Source: Solirubrobacteraceae bacterium (GTDB lineage Bacteria > Actinomycetota > Thermoleophilia > Solirubrobacterales > Solirubrobacteraceae). Taken from it: a stretch of 64,000 nucleotides of DNA. The position numbers were made by a program, and so were the translations under genes. This document shows, piece after piece, positions 9,064 to 16,434 of the stretch. Position 1 is the stretch's first letter; the number at the start of each line of letters is the position of its first letter. The notes under the pieces are model-generated. The model was not told where the DNA came from. It saw nothing but the letters and a program-made list of their open reading frames with translations, and ran no database searches. The DNA lies in the NCBI GenBank assembly GCA_016463765.1, contig JAEMQS010000001.1, positions 1-64,000 of the forward strand, given 5' to 3'.

Positions 9064-9750
9064 TCAGACCGGCCAGGCCTCGCGGCGCAGTCCCATGTCC
9101 CAGAACATCCACTCGTACCGGCTCGTGGTGGCGAACCGCCCGGCCGCCGCGGCGCGGTCGGCCGCCGAGAGCGTGGGGCCCAGCGCGTCGGCCGCGTCGA
9201 GGACCTGGGAGACGACCTCGGCGAACTCCTCGCCGCCGTAGGTGTCGATCCAGCGCTGATAGCGCGCGTCCGGCGATCCGGAGGCCAGCAGCTCGCGGCC
9301 GACCTCGGCGTAGATCCAGTAGCACGGCAGGACCGCGCCGACGGCCTCGGCGTACGACCCCCCGTAGGCCGCGCTGAGCAGGTAGCTCGTGTACGCGACG
9401 TTCGTGGGCGCCATCGGGGTCGCCGCCACCGCCTCCTCGGAGAGCCCGAACTCGGCGAAGAACGACTCGTGCAGCTCCCGCTCCACCGCGATCGCCCCGG
9501 CGGCGTGTTCGCAGAACATGCGGATCGCCTCGACGCTGTCGGCGCGCGCCCCGCAGACCGCCAGCGCCCGCGCGTACTCGCGCAGGTAGTGGGCGTCCTG
9601 CACGACGTAGAAGACGAACGACCGCTGGTCCAGCGTCCCGTCGGTCAACCCGGTCATGAACGGGTGCGCGCGGATTTCGGCCCACACGTCGCCGATCCCG
9701 TCCCACAGCTCCGCGGTGAAGCTCCCGGCGGGGCGCTCGTGCCAGGCCAC
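9064..9750 (-). CDS. tenA: TenA family aminopyrimidine aminohydrolase / thiaminase II
   Basis: 228 aa, all-helical TenA fold. TenA proteins hydrolyse 4-amino-5-aminomethyl-2-methylpyrimidine (thiamin salvage) or cleave thiamin. The recognisable features are the FYVVQDAHYLREYARAL helix, the ESFF...Glu region and the catalytic Cys in LPCYWIYAEVG. The C-terminal YEWMFWDM also fits the family. Start is GTG, one base after the metallophosphoesterase stop, so it sits inside the long minus-strand operon. Why a thiamin-salvage enzyme sits between a phosphoesterase and a LuxR regulator is unclear. No thiamin riboswitch or other thi gene is visible nearby. Confidence 0.9.
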   Translation of the reverse strand: MAWHERPAGSFTAELWDGIGDVWAEIRAHPFMTGLTDGTLDQRSFVFYVVQDAHYLREYARALAVCGARADSVEAIRMFCEHAAGAIAVERELHESFFAEFGLSEEAVAATPMAPTNVAYTSYLLSAAYGGSYAEAVGAVLPCYWIYAEVGRELLASGSPDARYQRWIDTYGGEEFAEVVSQVLDAADALGPTLSAADRAAAAGRFATTSRYEWMFWDMGLRREAWPV

Positions 9751-9751
9751 G

Positions 9752-10264
9752 TCAGTCCAGCTCCACGAGCGTGAAAGCGATGGCCCCGTCGCGCACCACG
9801 GCCTCGCCCATCGTGTGCTTGGGCGCCCGCCGCCGGTCTGCCGCGCTGCCCGGGTTGAAGATCTGAAAGGCCCCGTCCTCCGAGGTCTCGTGCAGCGGGA
9901 TGTGGGAGTGGCCGAACACGACGGCGTCGGCGTCGGGGTACTTGCGGCGCATGCGCTCGAGCCGGCCGGCGGCGGGCCCGCCGTTGTGGGTCATCACGAC
10001 CTGCACGCCCTCGAACTCCAGCGTGAGCCGCGCGGGCAGGCGCGCGCGGACGTCGTCATCGTCGGCGTTGCCGCAGATTGCGTGGACAGGTGGGCCGAGG
10101 GCCACGAGGTCGTCGAGCACGGGGACGCGCATGAGGTCGCCGGCGTGCAGGATCGCGTCGGCGCGCCGCAGCCGGTCCAGCGTGCCCGGCGGCAGGCCGC
10201 GCCGCCCTTCGACGGCCTCGACCCCGGCGGCGAGGTGCGTGTCGGAGATGATCGCGAGGTTCAT
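9752..10264 (-). CDS. YfcE/MJ0936-type metallophosphoesterase
   Basis: 170 aa cytosolic calcineurin-like phosphoesterase. Metal-binding motifs are in the usual order: ISDTHL (D..H), HAGD, CGNADDDD (GN[HD]-type), MTHNGG and FGHSHIP, with NPGSAADRR near the end. Small members of this family are general phosphodiesterases or phosphatases. The track ORF is longer, but the conserved protein begins at MNLAIISDTHLA. That ATG overlaps the upstream stop (ATGA), which decides the start. It is coupled upstream to the secreted GH-like gene and downstream to tenA. Confidence 0.92.
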   Translation of the reverse strand: MNLAIISDTHLAAGVEAVEGRRGLPPGTLDRLRRADAILHAGDLMRVPVLDDLVALGPPVHAICGNADDDDVRARLPARLTLEFEGVQVVMTHNGGPAAGRLERMRRKYPDADAVVFGHSHIPLHETSEDGAFQIFNPGSAADRRRAPKHTMGEAVVRDGAIAFTLVELD

Positions 10265-11169
10265 GCGCGGCGACGCGAGAGGATCTGGCGCTTGACGATG
10301 TCGTAGGCCTCGCGGGGACGGCCGCCCGGGGTGAAGAGCGCGGAGTCCCAGTTCTCCTGCGGCCCACCGGCGCTCCAGTGGTAGATGTAGACGCGCTCGA
10401 AGCGGTCGCTCATCGGGATGATCTCCCGGAAGAGCCACTTCAGCGCGCGGACCGCGTGGGTCGGGGACTCGTCGAGCGGCACCTTCGTCTTGCTCGTGCG
10501 CCGCACGAGCCCGCCGACCTCGGTCAGCCAGATCTTGCCCTTGACCGCGCGCAGCATGTCCCGCGAGCTCGTCGTCCGGAAGCGGTTGGTGTCCACGTAG
10601 TTGTGCAGGCCCCAGACCTCGGGCTCGTGTCCCGCCGCCTTGGTGAACCGTCGCGCCCAGGACACCATGTTGGGCATGTCCAGCAGCTCAGCGGCCAGGA
10701 CCGTGCAGTCGCGGCACTCGCGACGGATCGCCTTGTAGTACGCCGCGACGAGCGCCGGGCGGTTGCACACCGGCTGACCGCAGTGGTTGGCCTCGTTCCA
10801 GGTCGCGTACGTGTCGACCCACGGATAGCGCTCGCGGAAGCGGCGGAACTCGAACTTGAAGCGCGAGGGCGTGGGCAGCGACCGCCGGTCGGTCCGCGAG
10901 TGCCCGAAGGTCACGAGGGGGTCGACGTTCGCCCGGCGGGCCGCCGCCATCCACTGGTCGATCTCCGTCCGCTGCCACTCGTGAGACAGCGCGTCCCACG
11001 CGACGGTGAGCCGTGCGAACCGGATGCCCAGCGTGCGAAAGCGCGTGTCGTCGAACATCGACGCCTTCTGGTCGCCGATGCCGATCGCGGCGCCCCGTGC
11101 GTGGACAGCGGGCGCCAGGCCCCCGGCCAGCGCAGCGGCCGCGAGCACGACGACGAACAGGCGTGTCAC
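10261..11169 (-). CDS. Secreted TIM-barrel glycoside-hydrolase-like protein
   Basis: 302 aa with a cleavable-looking signal peptide (TRLFVVVLAAAALAGGLAPAVHA). The mature part reads like a clan-A (beta/alpha)8 hydrolase. It has a strand-4 segment TYATWNEANHCG with the Asn-Glu acid/base pair and a strand-7 segment IWLTEVGG with a candidate nucleophile Glu. It also has GLHNYVDTNRF and YIYHWSAGG. I cannot name the GH family or substrate. I start at GTG 11169 (VTRLFVVV) because it overlaps the cupin stop as GTGA; the longer ORF-track start lies inside the cupin gene. A second protein of the same general type is at 23418-24437. Confidence 0.75.
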   Translation of the reverse strand: MTRLFVVVLAAAALAGGLAPAVHARGAAIGIGDQKASMFDDTRFRTLGIRFARLTVAWDALSHEWQRTEIDQWMAAARRANVDPLVTFGHSRTDRRSLPTPSRFKFEFRRFRERYPWVDTYATWNEANHCGQPVCNRPALVAAYYKAIRRECRDCTVLAAELLDMPNMVSWARRFTKAAGHEPEVWGLHNYVDTNRFRTTSSRDMLRAVKGKIWLTEVGGLVRRTSKTKVPLDESPTHAVRALKWLFREIIPMSDRFERVYIYHWSAGGPQENWDSALFTPGGRPREAYDIVKRQILSRRRA

Positions 11170-11543
11170 CCGGCGCTCTCCTCCTCGGTGAGCACGGTGT
11201 CCTCGTGGGTGTAGGCGGGCGCACAGCAGCACAGCAGCCGCAGGGGCGTGTCGCCCGTGTTCCAGAGCTTGTGGACCGCCCCGGGGGCGATCACGATGCA
11301 GTCGCCGGGCGTCACGTCGCGCTCCTCGCCATCGACGCGCAACCGCCCCGTTCCCGCCGTGAAGTAGTACAGCTCCTCGGTGACCCGGTGGTAGTGCTCG
11401 GTCGTCGCCCCGCCCGGTGGCACGGTGGCCTCCGCGAGGGACTGGTTGACGGCCGGGAGGGACACGCGGCCGGCGAGCTCGCGGATCTCCGAGCCGTCAA
11501 GCGTGGTGAACGGTTCGACGTCATCGAGGTTCCTAACGCGCAT
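11166..11543 (-). CDS. Small single-domain cupin protein
   Basis: 125 aa. The two cupin motifs are clear: PPGGATTEHYHRVTEELYYFTAGTGRL (motif 1 with His, His and Glu metal ligands) and PGDCIVIAPGAVHKLWNTG (motif 2 with His). The near-C-terminal LCCCAPAYTHEDT contains three consecutive cysteines. The family covers enzymes and sensors, so the substrate is unknown. It is the first gene of the long minus-strand operon and is divergent from the TetR gene at 11596. A TACATT box lies 8 nt before its ATG, so the mRNA may be leaderless. Confidence 0.85.
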   Translation of the reverse strand: MRVRNLDDVEPFTTLDGSEIRELAGRVSLPAVNQSLAEATVPPGGATTEHYHRVTEELYYFTAGTGRLRVDGEERDVTPGDCIVIAPGAVHKLWNTGDTPLRLLCCCAPAYTHEDTVLTEEESAG

Positions 11544-11551
11544 GGCCGGTC

Positions 11552-11557
11552 AATGTA
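11552..11557 (-). promoter_or_regulatory. -10 box (TACATT) for the cupin-led operon
   Basis: TACATT ends 8 nt before the ATG of the cupin gene and no Shine-Dalgarno sequence intervenes. The distance places transcription start at or within a base or two of the start codon. Confidence 0.5.
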
Positions 11558-11595
11558 TCGGTGCCCCCTGATGCCGGTACCCTTCGCGGGCCCCT

Positions 11596-12225
11596 ATGGA
11601 TCTTCGCTTTCCCACCGATCTGACCCGCCGGACCGAGCCCACGAGCGCCAAGCGGGCGCAGGTCGAGCGCGACGTGCTGCTCGCCGTCGACACCATGCTC
11701 CAGGAGGGCGGGCGGTGGAACGATCTCTCCATCGAGCGGATCGCCACCACCGCCGGAATCTCCCGCACCGCGTTCTACTTCTACTTCAAGGACAAACGCG
11801 AGGTCCTGATGCGGCTGCTCCAGGACGTCGGCCAGGAGGTCTACGAGCAGAGCGCGTGGCTGAACGGCACCGCGGAGGGTCGCGAGACCATCGTCATCGC
11901 CATGCGCGGCGTCCACGCGATCTACCAGGAACATGGCGCGTTGCTGCAGGCCGTGGTCGAGGTCTCCGCCGTCGACGAGACCGTCAGCGCGGTCTTCCAG
12001 GGCGTGCTCGACGCGCTCGTCCACGCGGCCATGGATCGCATGGCGGAGGTGGAGGCCACGGGCGAGGCATCGCCCATCCACCCCACCGAGGCGACCGCCC
12101 GGGCCCTCGTCGGCATGACCGAGCGGGCGTTCTACACCTGGCGCCTGCGCGGCGAAGAGGTCACGGAGGCGCACGTCGATGCGCTTGCCGAGATCTGGGT
12201 CCGCGCCGTCTACGGCGCCGCATGA
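11596..12225 (+). CDS. TetR family transcriptional regulator
   Basis: 209 aa. The N-terminal HTH is clear: LSIERIATTAGISRTAFYFYFKDKREVLMRLL. The rest is a helical ligand-binding domain with no recognisable specificity. It is divergent from the cupin-led operon, with 52 bp between start codons, so it may regulate that promoter. Its stop is one base from the convergent wecA stop. A TACCCT box lies 12 nt before the ATG. Confidence 0.9.
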   Translation: MDLRFPTDLTRRTEPTSAKRAQVERDVLLAVDTMLQEGGRWNDLSIERIATTAGISRTAFYFYFKDKREVLMRLLQDVGQEVYEQSAWLNGTAEGRETIVIAMRGVHAIYQEHGALLQAVVEVSAVDETVSAVFQGVLDALVHAAMDRMAEVEATGEASPIHPTEATARALVGMTERAFYTWRLRGEEVTEAHVDALAEIWVRAVYGAA

Positions 12226-12226
12226 G

Positions 12227-13402
12227 CTACGACCCGCGGCGCACGGCCTCGAATTCGCCGGTCTCCAGGTCATGGCGCACCGCGGCGTCGATGACGTGTT
12301 CGGCGGTCTGCGGATCGCTGCGGCGCAGCTGCCACGCGCGCAACCGGCGGAACTTCACGATCTCGAGCACGTAGACGAGGTAGACCGACCAGATGAGCGC
12401 GAGCAGGATGAGCCCGCCCATCACGATGGTCCAGCGCAGGTCCAGCGCGCCGCCGTTGTCGCTGTAGGGCACGAAGCGCAGCGCGACCGCCAGGCCGGCC
12501 ATGCTCGCCATCCAGGCGTAGAGGTACAGCGCGGTGCGCCGCGGCGAGAAGCCGATCCGGTCGAGGCGGTGGTGGAAGTGCTCGCGGTCGGCCTCGTAGA
12601 CCGGTCGTCGGTACTTCAGGCGCTTGAGCACCACGAAGGTCGTGTCCAGGAACGGGACCGCGAGCACGACGAGCGGCAGGATCAGCGCGAGCACCGCGTT
12701 GGTCTTCACCGCGCCGAGCACCGCGATGCAGCCCAGCAGGAGACCGAGCAGGTTCGCGCCGCAGTCGCCCATGTACGACGAGGCCGGCGGGAAGTTGAAG
12801 ACCAGGAAGCCCAGCGCGGCGCCCGCCACGATCGCGGACAGCACGCCCGCGTCGTTGCGGCCGAGGTCGAACGCGATGACGGCGAACGCGGCGGCGCTGA
12901 TCATCCCCACCCCGGCCGCGAGCCCGTCGACCCCGTCGGAGAAGTTGACGATGTTCATGACCGCGACCATGCCGAGGATGGTCAGCGGCGCCCCCGTCCA
13001 CTCGAAGTCGACCGGGCCGATGAAGGGCACGGTGACGTTGTCGACGACGACCCCCATCGACACGGGGATCGCCGCGGCCGCCACCTGGCCGGTGAGCTTG
13101 ACGACCGCGGGCAGGTCGAACCGGTCGTCGAGCGCACCGACGACGGTGATCAGCGTGGCCCCGAGCAGCACGCCGCGCAGCTCCTCGGTGATGTCGAGCA
13201 TGAGCAGCACGCCGACGAGCACCCCGGCGTAGATCGCCAGGCCGCCGAGCAGGGGCGTCCCGCCCGGGCCGAGTCCGCGCTCGCGCGGCGCGTCCACCGC
13301 GCCGACGCGTCGCGCGAACACGGCGGTGGCGGGCGTGAGGGCGGCGGCGACACCCGCAGCGACGAGCAGACCGGCCAGCGCGTCGAAGACATCGGGGCGC
13401 AT
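12227..13402 (-). CDS. wecA: Undecaprenyl-phosphate GlcNAc-1-phosphate transferase (WecA/TagO type)
   Basis: 391 aa polytopic membrane enzyme of the MraY/WecA superfamily, transferring a sugar-1-phosphate to undecaprenyl phosphate to start envelope polysaccharide synthesis. Signatures are GGLAIYAG, GALDDRFDLPAVVKL (DDxxD), MNIVNFSDGVDGLAAGVG, SYMGDCGANLLG and the WecA-type cytoplasmic EHFHHRLDRIGFS. About eleven hydrophobic segments are visible. The ORF track starts further upstream inside the divergent GT4 promoter. I choose the ATG at 13402 (MRPDVFDALAG) because a CATAAT box sits 7 nt before it. A GGGAGG upstream of an ATG at 13411 is the alternative. Confidence 0.92.
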   Translation of the reverse strand: MRPDVFDALAGLLVAAGVAAALTPATAVFARRVGAVDAPRERGLGPGGTPLLGGLAIYAGVLVGVLLMLDITEELRGVLLGATLITVVGALDDRFDLPAVVKLTGQVAAAAIPVSMGVVVDNVTVPFIGPVDFEWTGAPLTILGMVAVMNIVNFSDGVDGLAAGVGMISAAAFAVIAFDLGRNDAGVLSAIVAGAALGFLVFNFPPASSYMGDCGANLLGLLLGCIAVLGAVKTNAVLALILPLVVLAVPFLDTTFVVLKRLKYRRPVYEADREHFHHRLDRIGFSPRRTALYLYAWMASMAGLAVALRFVPYSDNGGALDLRWTIVMGGLILLALIWSVYLVYVLEIVKFRRLRAWQLRRSDPQTAEHVIDAAVRHDLETGEFEAVRRGS

Positions 13403-13409
13403 CCGCACC

Positions 13410-13415
13410 ATTATG
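13410..13415 (-). promoter_or_regulatory. -10 box (CATAAT) for wecA
   Basis: CATAAT ends 7 nt before the ATG at 13402. It supports a leaderless wecA mRNA and the short start. The competing start at 13411 would overlap this box. Confidence 0.45.
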
Positions 13416-13456
13416 GGGGCCCACCCTCCCGGAGTGGGTGGGCGGCAGGCGGTCAC

Positions 13457-13462
13457 TAGGCT
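13457..13462 (+). promoter_or_regulatory. -10 box (TAGGCT) for the GT4 gene
   Basis: TAGGCT is followed by 8 nt and then GTG at 13471. There is no Shine-Dalgarno sequence. It decides the GTG start over the longer ORF-track start at 13438. Confidence 0.5.
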
Positions 13463-13470
13463 CCCCGGCC

Positions 13471-14496
13471 GTGCGGATCCTGCTCGTGTCGCAGATGTAC
13501 CCGTCGCCTGCCGCTCCGGACCTCGGTGCGTTCGTCGCCCTTGTGGAGCGCGAGCTGACCGCCCAGGGACACGAGGTGCGCCGGGCGGTCATCGACCACC
13601 GCGGGGGCGCGCCGACCAAGCACGTTGTCCTGCTGAAGGACGCTGTGCTCAAGGCGCGCCGGTTCGGTCCCGAGGTCGTCTACGCCCACTTCCTGGTGCC
13701 CGCGGGCGCCGTCGCCGCGATCGCCGCGGCGTCCGGTGGGGCGCCCCTCGTGGTCACGGCCCATGGCACCGACGTCTTGAACGCCGAGCGGAGCGCCGTG
13801 TTGCGTGCCATCACCGGCATGACGATCCGCCGGGCGGCCGCGGTCATCGCCGTCTCCCAGCACCTGGCCGACCGGCTCGCGCGCGTCGTCCCTGCGGCCC
13901 AGCCGAAGATGTCGGTCATCAACTGCGGTGTCGACCTGGCGGTCTTCTCCCCCCGTGACGCGGCGCAGGCGCGCGCGGAGGTCGGCTGGACCGGCGACGG
14001 GCCGTTCGTCGTGTGCGCCGGGTCGCTGGAGGAGCGCAAGAACGTGATGCGCCTGACCGAGGCGTTCGCCCGGCTGGGCCGCGGTCAGCTCGCGTTCGTC
14101 GGCGACGGCAGCCTGCGCGACGCCGTCGCGACGCGCCCGGGTGTCCGCGTGACGGGACGCATCCCCCATGAGGACGTCGCCGCGTGGCTTGCGGCCGCCG
14201 ACGTCGTCGCGCAGCCGTCGCTCACCGAGCCCTTCGGCCAGGTCACGCTCGAGGGGATGGCGATGGCGCGCTCGGTCCTCGCCACACGCGTGGGTGGTCC
14301 ACCGGAGTTCGTCCCGCCGGCCGCGGGGGTGCTGATCGACCCCGAGCGCACGGATGACGTCGAGCGCGGGCTCCGGGCCGCACTCGAGCTCCCGTGCCCG
14401 AACCCGGCGGCGCGGGCGGCGGCGCTGGAGCACGGGTCTGCGGCGCAGGCGGCGCGGATCGCCGACGTGCTCCAGCGGGCCGTCAGCGCTGGCTGA
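13471..14496 (+). CDS. Family 4 glycosyltransferase
   Basis: 341 aa GT-B fold retaining glycosyltransferase. The N-terminal half begins VRILLVSQMYPSPAAPDLGAF and holds VVTAHGTDV. The C-terminal half has the nucleotide-sugar site: VVCAGSLEERKNV, GRIPHEDVAAWLAAADVVAQPS and the E-x7-E motif EPFGQVTLEGMA, ending in GGPPEFV. It probably adds a sugar in surface polysaccharide synthesis. It is divergent from wecA, which makes the lipid-linked starter, so a shared pathway is plausible. Its 3' end overlaps the convergent PPOX gene by 14 bp. Confidence 0.88.
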   Translation: MRILLVSQMYPSPAAPDLGAFVALVERELTAQGHEVRRAVIDHRGGAPTKHVVLLKDAVLKARRFGPEVVYAHFLVPAGAVAAIAAASGGAPLVVTAHGTDVLNAERSAVLRAITGMTIRRAAAVIAVSQHLADRLARVVPAAQPKMSVINCGVDLAVFSPRDAAQARAEVGWTGDGPFVVCAGSLEERKNVMRLTEAFARLGRGQLAFVGDGSLRDAVATRPGVRVTGRIPHEDVAAWLAAADVVAQPSLTEPFGQVTLEGMAMARSVLATRVGGPPEFVPPAAGVLIDPERTDDVERGLRAALELPCPNPAARAAALEHGSAAQAARIADVLQRAVSAG

Positions 14497-15064
14497 GGCC
14501 GGGCAGGCCGTCGAGGCTGGTGGCGGCGCGCCTGCGCCGGAACGCCAGCAGGTCCTCGGCGCCCTGCTTGCGCTCCTTGACCTCGTAGTGGCGGTCGTAC
14601 GTGTCCCGCTCCCCGACGTAGTCCATCACCGGCACGCCGTACCCGCACGAGTCGGCGATCCGCTCGACGTTCACCCGGATGATCGACCGGATCGAGCGCT
14701 CGGTGCCCTGGGTCGCCCCGGCCGGGAACGCGCCGATGACCTCATCGAACGCGGACGTCCCGTTCTCCAGCACCTCGCCCCGGCCGTGCATCCGCAGGAT
14801 CCGCGGCCCGCCCTCGAACGCGCACAGCATCACGACGATCCGGCCGTTCTGCTTGAGGTGCGCGATCGTCTCCACGCCGCTGCCGAACACGTCGAGATAC
14901 GCCACCTGGCGCGGCCCGAGCACCCGGAAGCTGTCCATCCAGCCCTTCGGCGAGATGTTGACCAGGCCGTCGTCACCGCTCGGTGCGGTGCCGACGAAGT
15001 ACATGCGCTGCCGGCCGATCCAGTCGACGAGCGCAGGCGTGAGCTCGTCGAACTCCTGGCCCAT
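14483..15064 (-). CDS. Pyridoxamine 5'-phosphate oxidase-like flavoprotein
   Basis: 193 aa split-barrel FMN-binding protein. The N-terminal MYFVGTAPSGDDGLVNISPKG and the strand YLDVFGSGVETIAHLKQNGRIVVMLCAF match the PPOX-like pattern used to bind FMN. RILRMHGRGEV follows. Members often reduce flavins, F420 or small molecules rather than making PLP, so no specific reaction is assigned. It begins 2 bp after the glyA stop and is likely co-transcribed with it; the pairing with a PLP enzyme may be coincidental. Confidence 0.8.
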   Translation of the reverse strand: MGQEFDELTPALVDWIGRQRMYFVGTAPSGDDGLVNISPKGWMDSFRVLGPRQVAYLDVFGSGVETIAHLKQNGRIVVMLCAFEGGPRILRMHGRGEVLENGTSAFDEVIGAFPAGATQGTERSIRSIIRVNVERIADSCGYGVPVMDYVGERDTYDRHYEVKERKQGAEDLLAFRRRRAATSLDGLPGLSQR

Positions 15065-15066
15065 GC

Positions 15067-16356
15067 TCAGGCGGGTGTCGGGACCGACAGCTGCTCGTAC
15101 AGCGGGTAGCGCTCGGCGATCGCGGTCACGCGGTCGGCCAGCTCGCCGCGCTTGGACGCGAAGTCCGGCGTGAGGGCCGTCGCGATGATCTCGCCGATCT
15201 CCGCGAAGTCCTCGGCCTGCAGGCCGCGGGTCGCCAGCGCCGGCGTGCCGATGCGCAGGCCGCTCGTGACCATCGGCGGGCGGTGGTCGAACGGGACGGC
15301 GTTGCGGTTGACCGTGATGCCGATCTCGTGCAGCCGGTCCTCGGAGTCCTGGCCCGTGAGCTCGGACTCGCGCAGGTCGACCAGGGCGAGGTGGACGTCG
15401 GTGCCGCCCGTGAGGACGGACACGCCATGTCCGGCGCCGACGAGCGCGCCCGCCACGGCCTGGGCGCCGTCGAGCGTGCGCTGCTGGCGCTCCTTGAAGG
15501 CGTCAGTCGCGGCGATCTTCAGCGTGACGGCCTTGCCCGCGATGACGTGCTCGAGCGGGCCGCCCTGCTGGCCGGGGAACACCGCGGAGTTGATCTTCTT
15601 GGCGAGCTCCTCCTTGCAGAGGATCATGCCGCCGCGCGCGCCGCCGAGCGTCTTGTGGATCGTGGTCGTGACGACGTCGGCGTACGGCACCGGGTTGGGA
15701 TGCAGCCCCGCGGCGACCAGCCCGGCGAAGTGGGCCATGTCGACGAAGAGGTAGGCGCCGACCTCGTCGGCGATCTCGCGGAAGCGCGCGAAGTCCAGGT
15801 GGCGCGGGTAGGCCGACCAGCCGGCGAGGATCATCTTCGGACGGCGCTCGCGGGCGATCTCCGCGACCTTGTCCATGTCGATGAGGTAGGAGTCGGGCTC
15901 GACCTCGTAGGCGGCGACGTCGTACAGCTTGCCGCTGAAGTTCAGCTTCATCCCGTGGGTGAGGTGACCGCCGTGCGCGAGGGACAGGCCGAGGACCGTG
16001 TCGCCCGGATCCATGAGCGCGTGGTAGACGGCGGCGTTGGCCTGCGCGCCGGCGTGCGGCTGGACGTTGGCGTGCTCGGCGCCGAACAGGGCCTTGGCGC
16101 GGTCGATCGCGAGCTGCTCGATGACGTCGACGTGCTCGCAGCCGCCGTAGTAGCGCTTGCCCGGGTAGCCCTCGGCGTACTTGTTCGTCAGGACCGAGCC
16201 CTGGCACTCCAGGACGGCCTGCGGGACGAAGTTCTCCGACGCGATCATCTCCAGCGTGCCCTGCTGGCGGCCCAGCTCGGCGCGGACAGCGTCGGCGACC
16301 TCCGGATCGACGTCAGCCAGCGGCCGGTTGAAGAAGTCAGAAGGAAGATCGCTCAC
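15067..16356 (-). CDS. glyA: Serine hydroxymethyltransferase
   Basis: 429 aa PLP enzyme interconverting serine and glycine with tetrahydrofolate. The match is very strong: [68 protein letters not shown] and the PLP lysine in [33 protein letters not shown] and [10 protein letters not shown] follow. I start at GTG 16356 ([13 protein letters not shown]) instead of the ORF-track ATG. The conserved protein begins there and a TAGCCT box sits 7 nt before it. Confidence 0.97.
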   Translation of the reverse strand: MSDLPSDFFNRPLADVDPEVADAVRAELGRQQGTLEMIASENFVPQAVLECQGSVLTNKYAEGYPGKRYYGGCEHVDVIEQLAIDRAKALFGAEHANVQPHAGAQANAAVYHALMDPGDTVLGLSLAHGGHLTHGMKLNFSGKLYDVAAYEVEPDSYLIDMDKVAEIARERRPKMILAGWSAYPRHLDFARFREIADEVGAYLFVDMAHFAGLVAAGLHPNPVPYADVVTTTIHKTLGGARGGMILCKEELAKKINSAVFPGQQGGPLEHVIAGKAVTLKIAATDAFKERQQRTLDGAQAVAGALVGAGHGVSVLTGGTDVHLALVDLRESELTGQDSEDRLHEIGITVNRNAVPFDHRPPMVTSGLRIGTPALATRGLQAEDFAEIGEIIATALTPDFASKRGELADRVTAIAERYPLYEQLSVPTPA

Positions 16357-16363
16357 GCACTGC

Positions 16364-16369
16364 AGGCTA
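16364..16369 (-). promoter_or_regulatory. -10 box (TAGCCT) for glyA
   Basis: TAGCCT ends 7 nt before the GTG start with no ribosome-binding site. It lies in a 78-bp divergent region shared with the propeller gene. Confidence 0.5.
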
Positions 16370-16421
16370 CCAACGGCGTCGCACCGCGGAGCGGTGCTTT
16401 GCGCCACGCCGGACACGGCGG

Positions 16422-16427
16422 TACCGT
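16422..16427 (+). promoter_or_regulatory. -10 box (TACCGT) for the beta-propeller gene
   Basis: TACCGT is followed by 7 nt and the ATG at 16435, so the mRNA is probably leaderless. This decides the start against the much longer shadow extension in the ORF track. Confidence 0.45.
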
Positions 16428-16434
16428 CGCTCGA

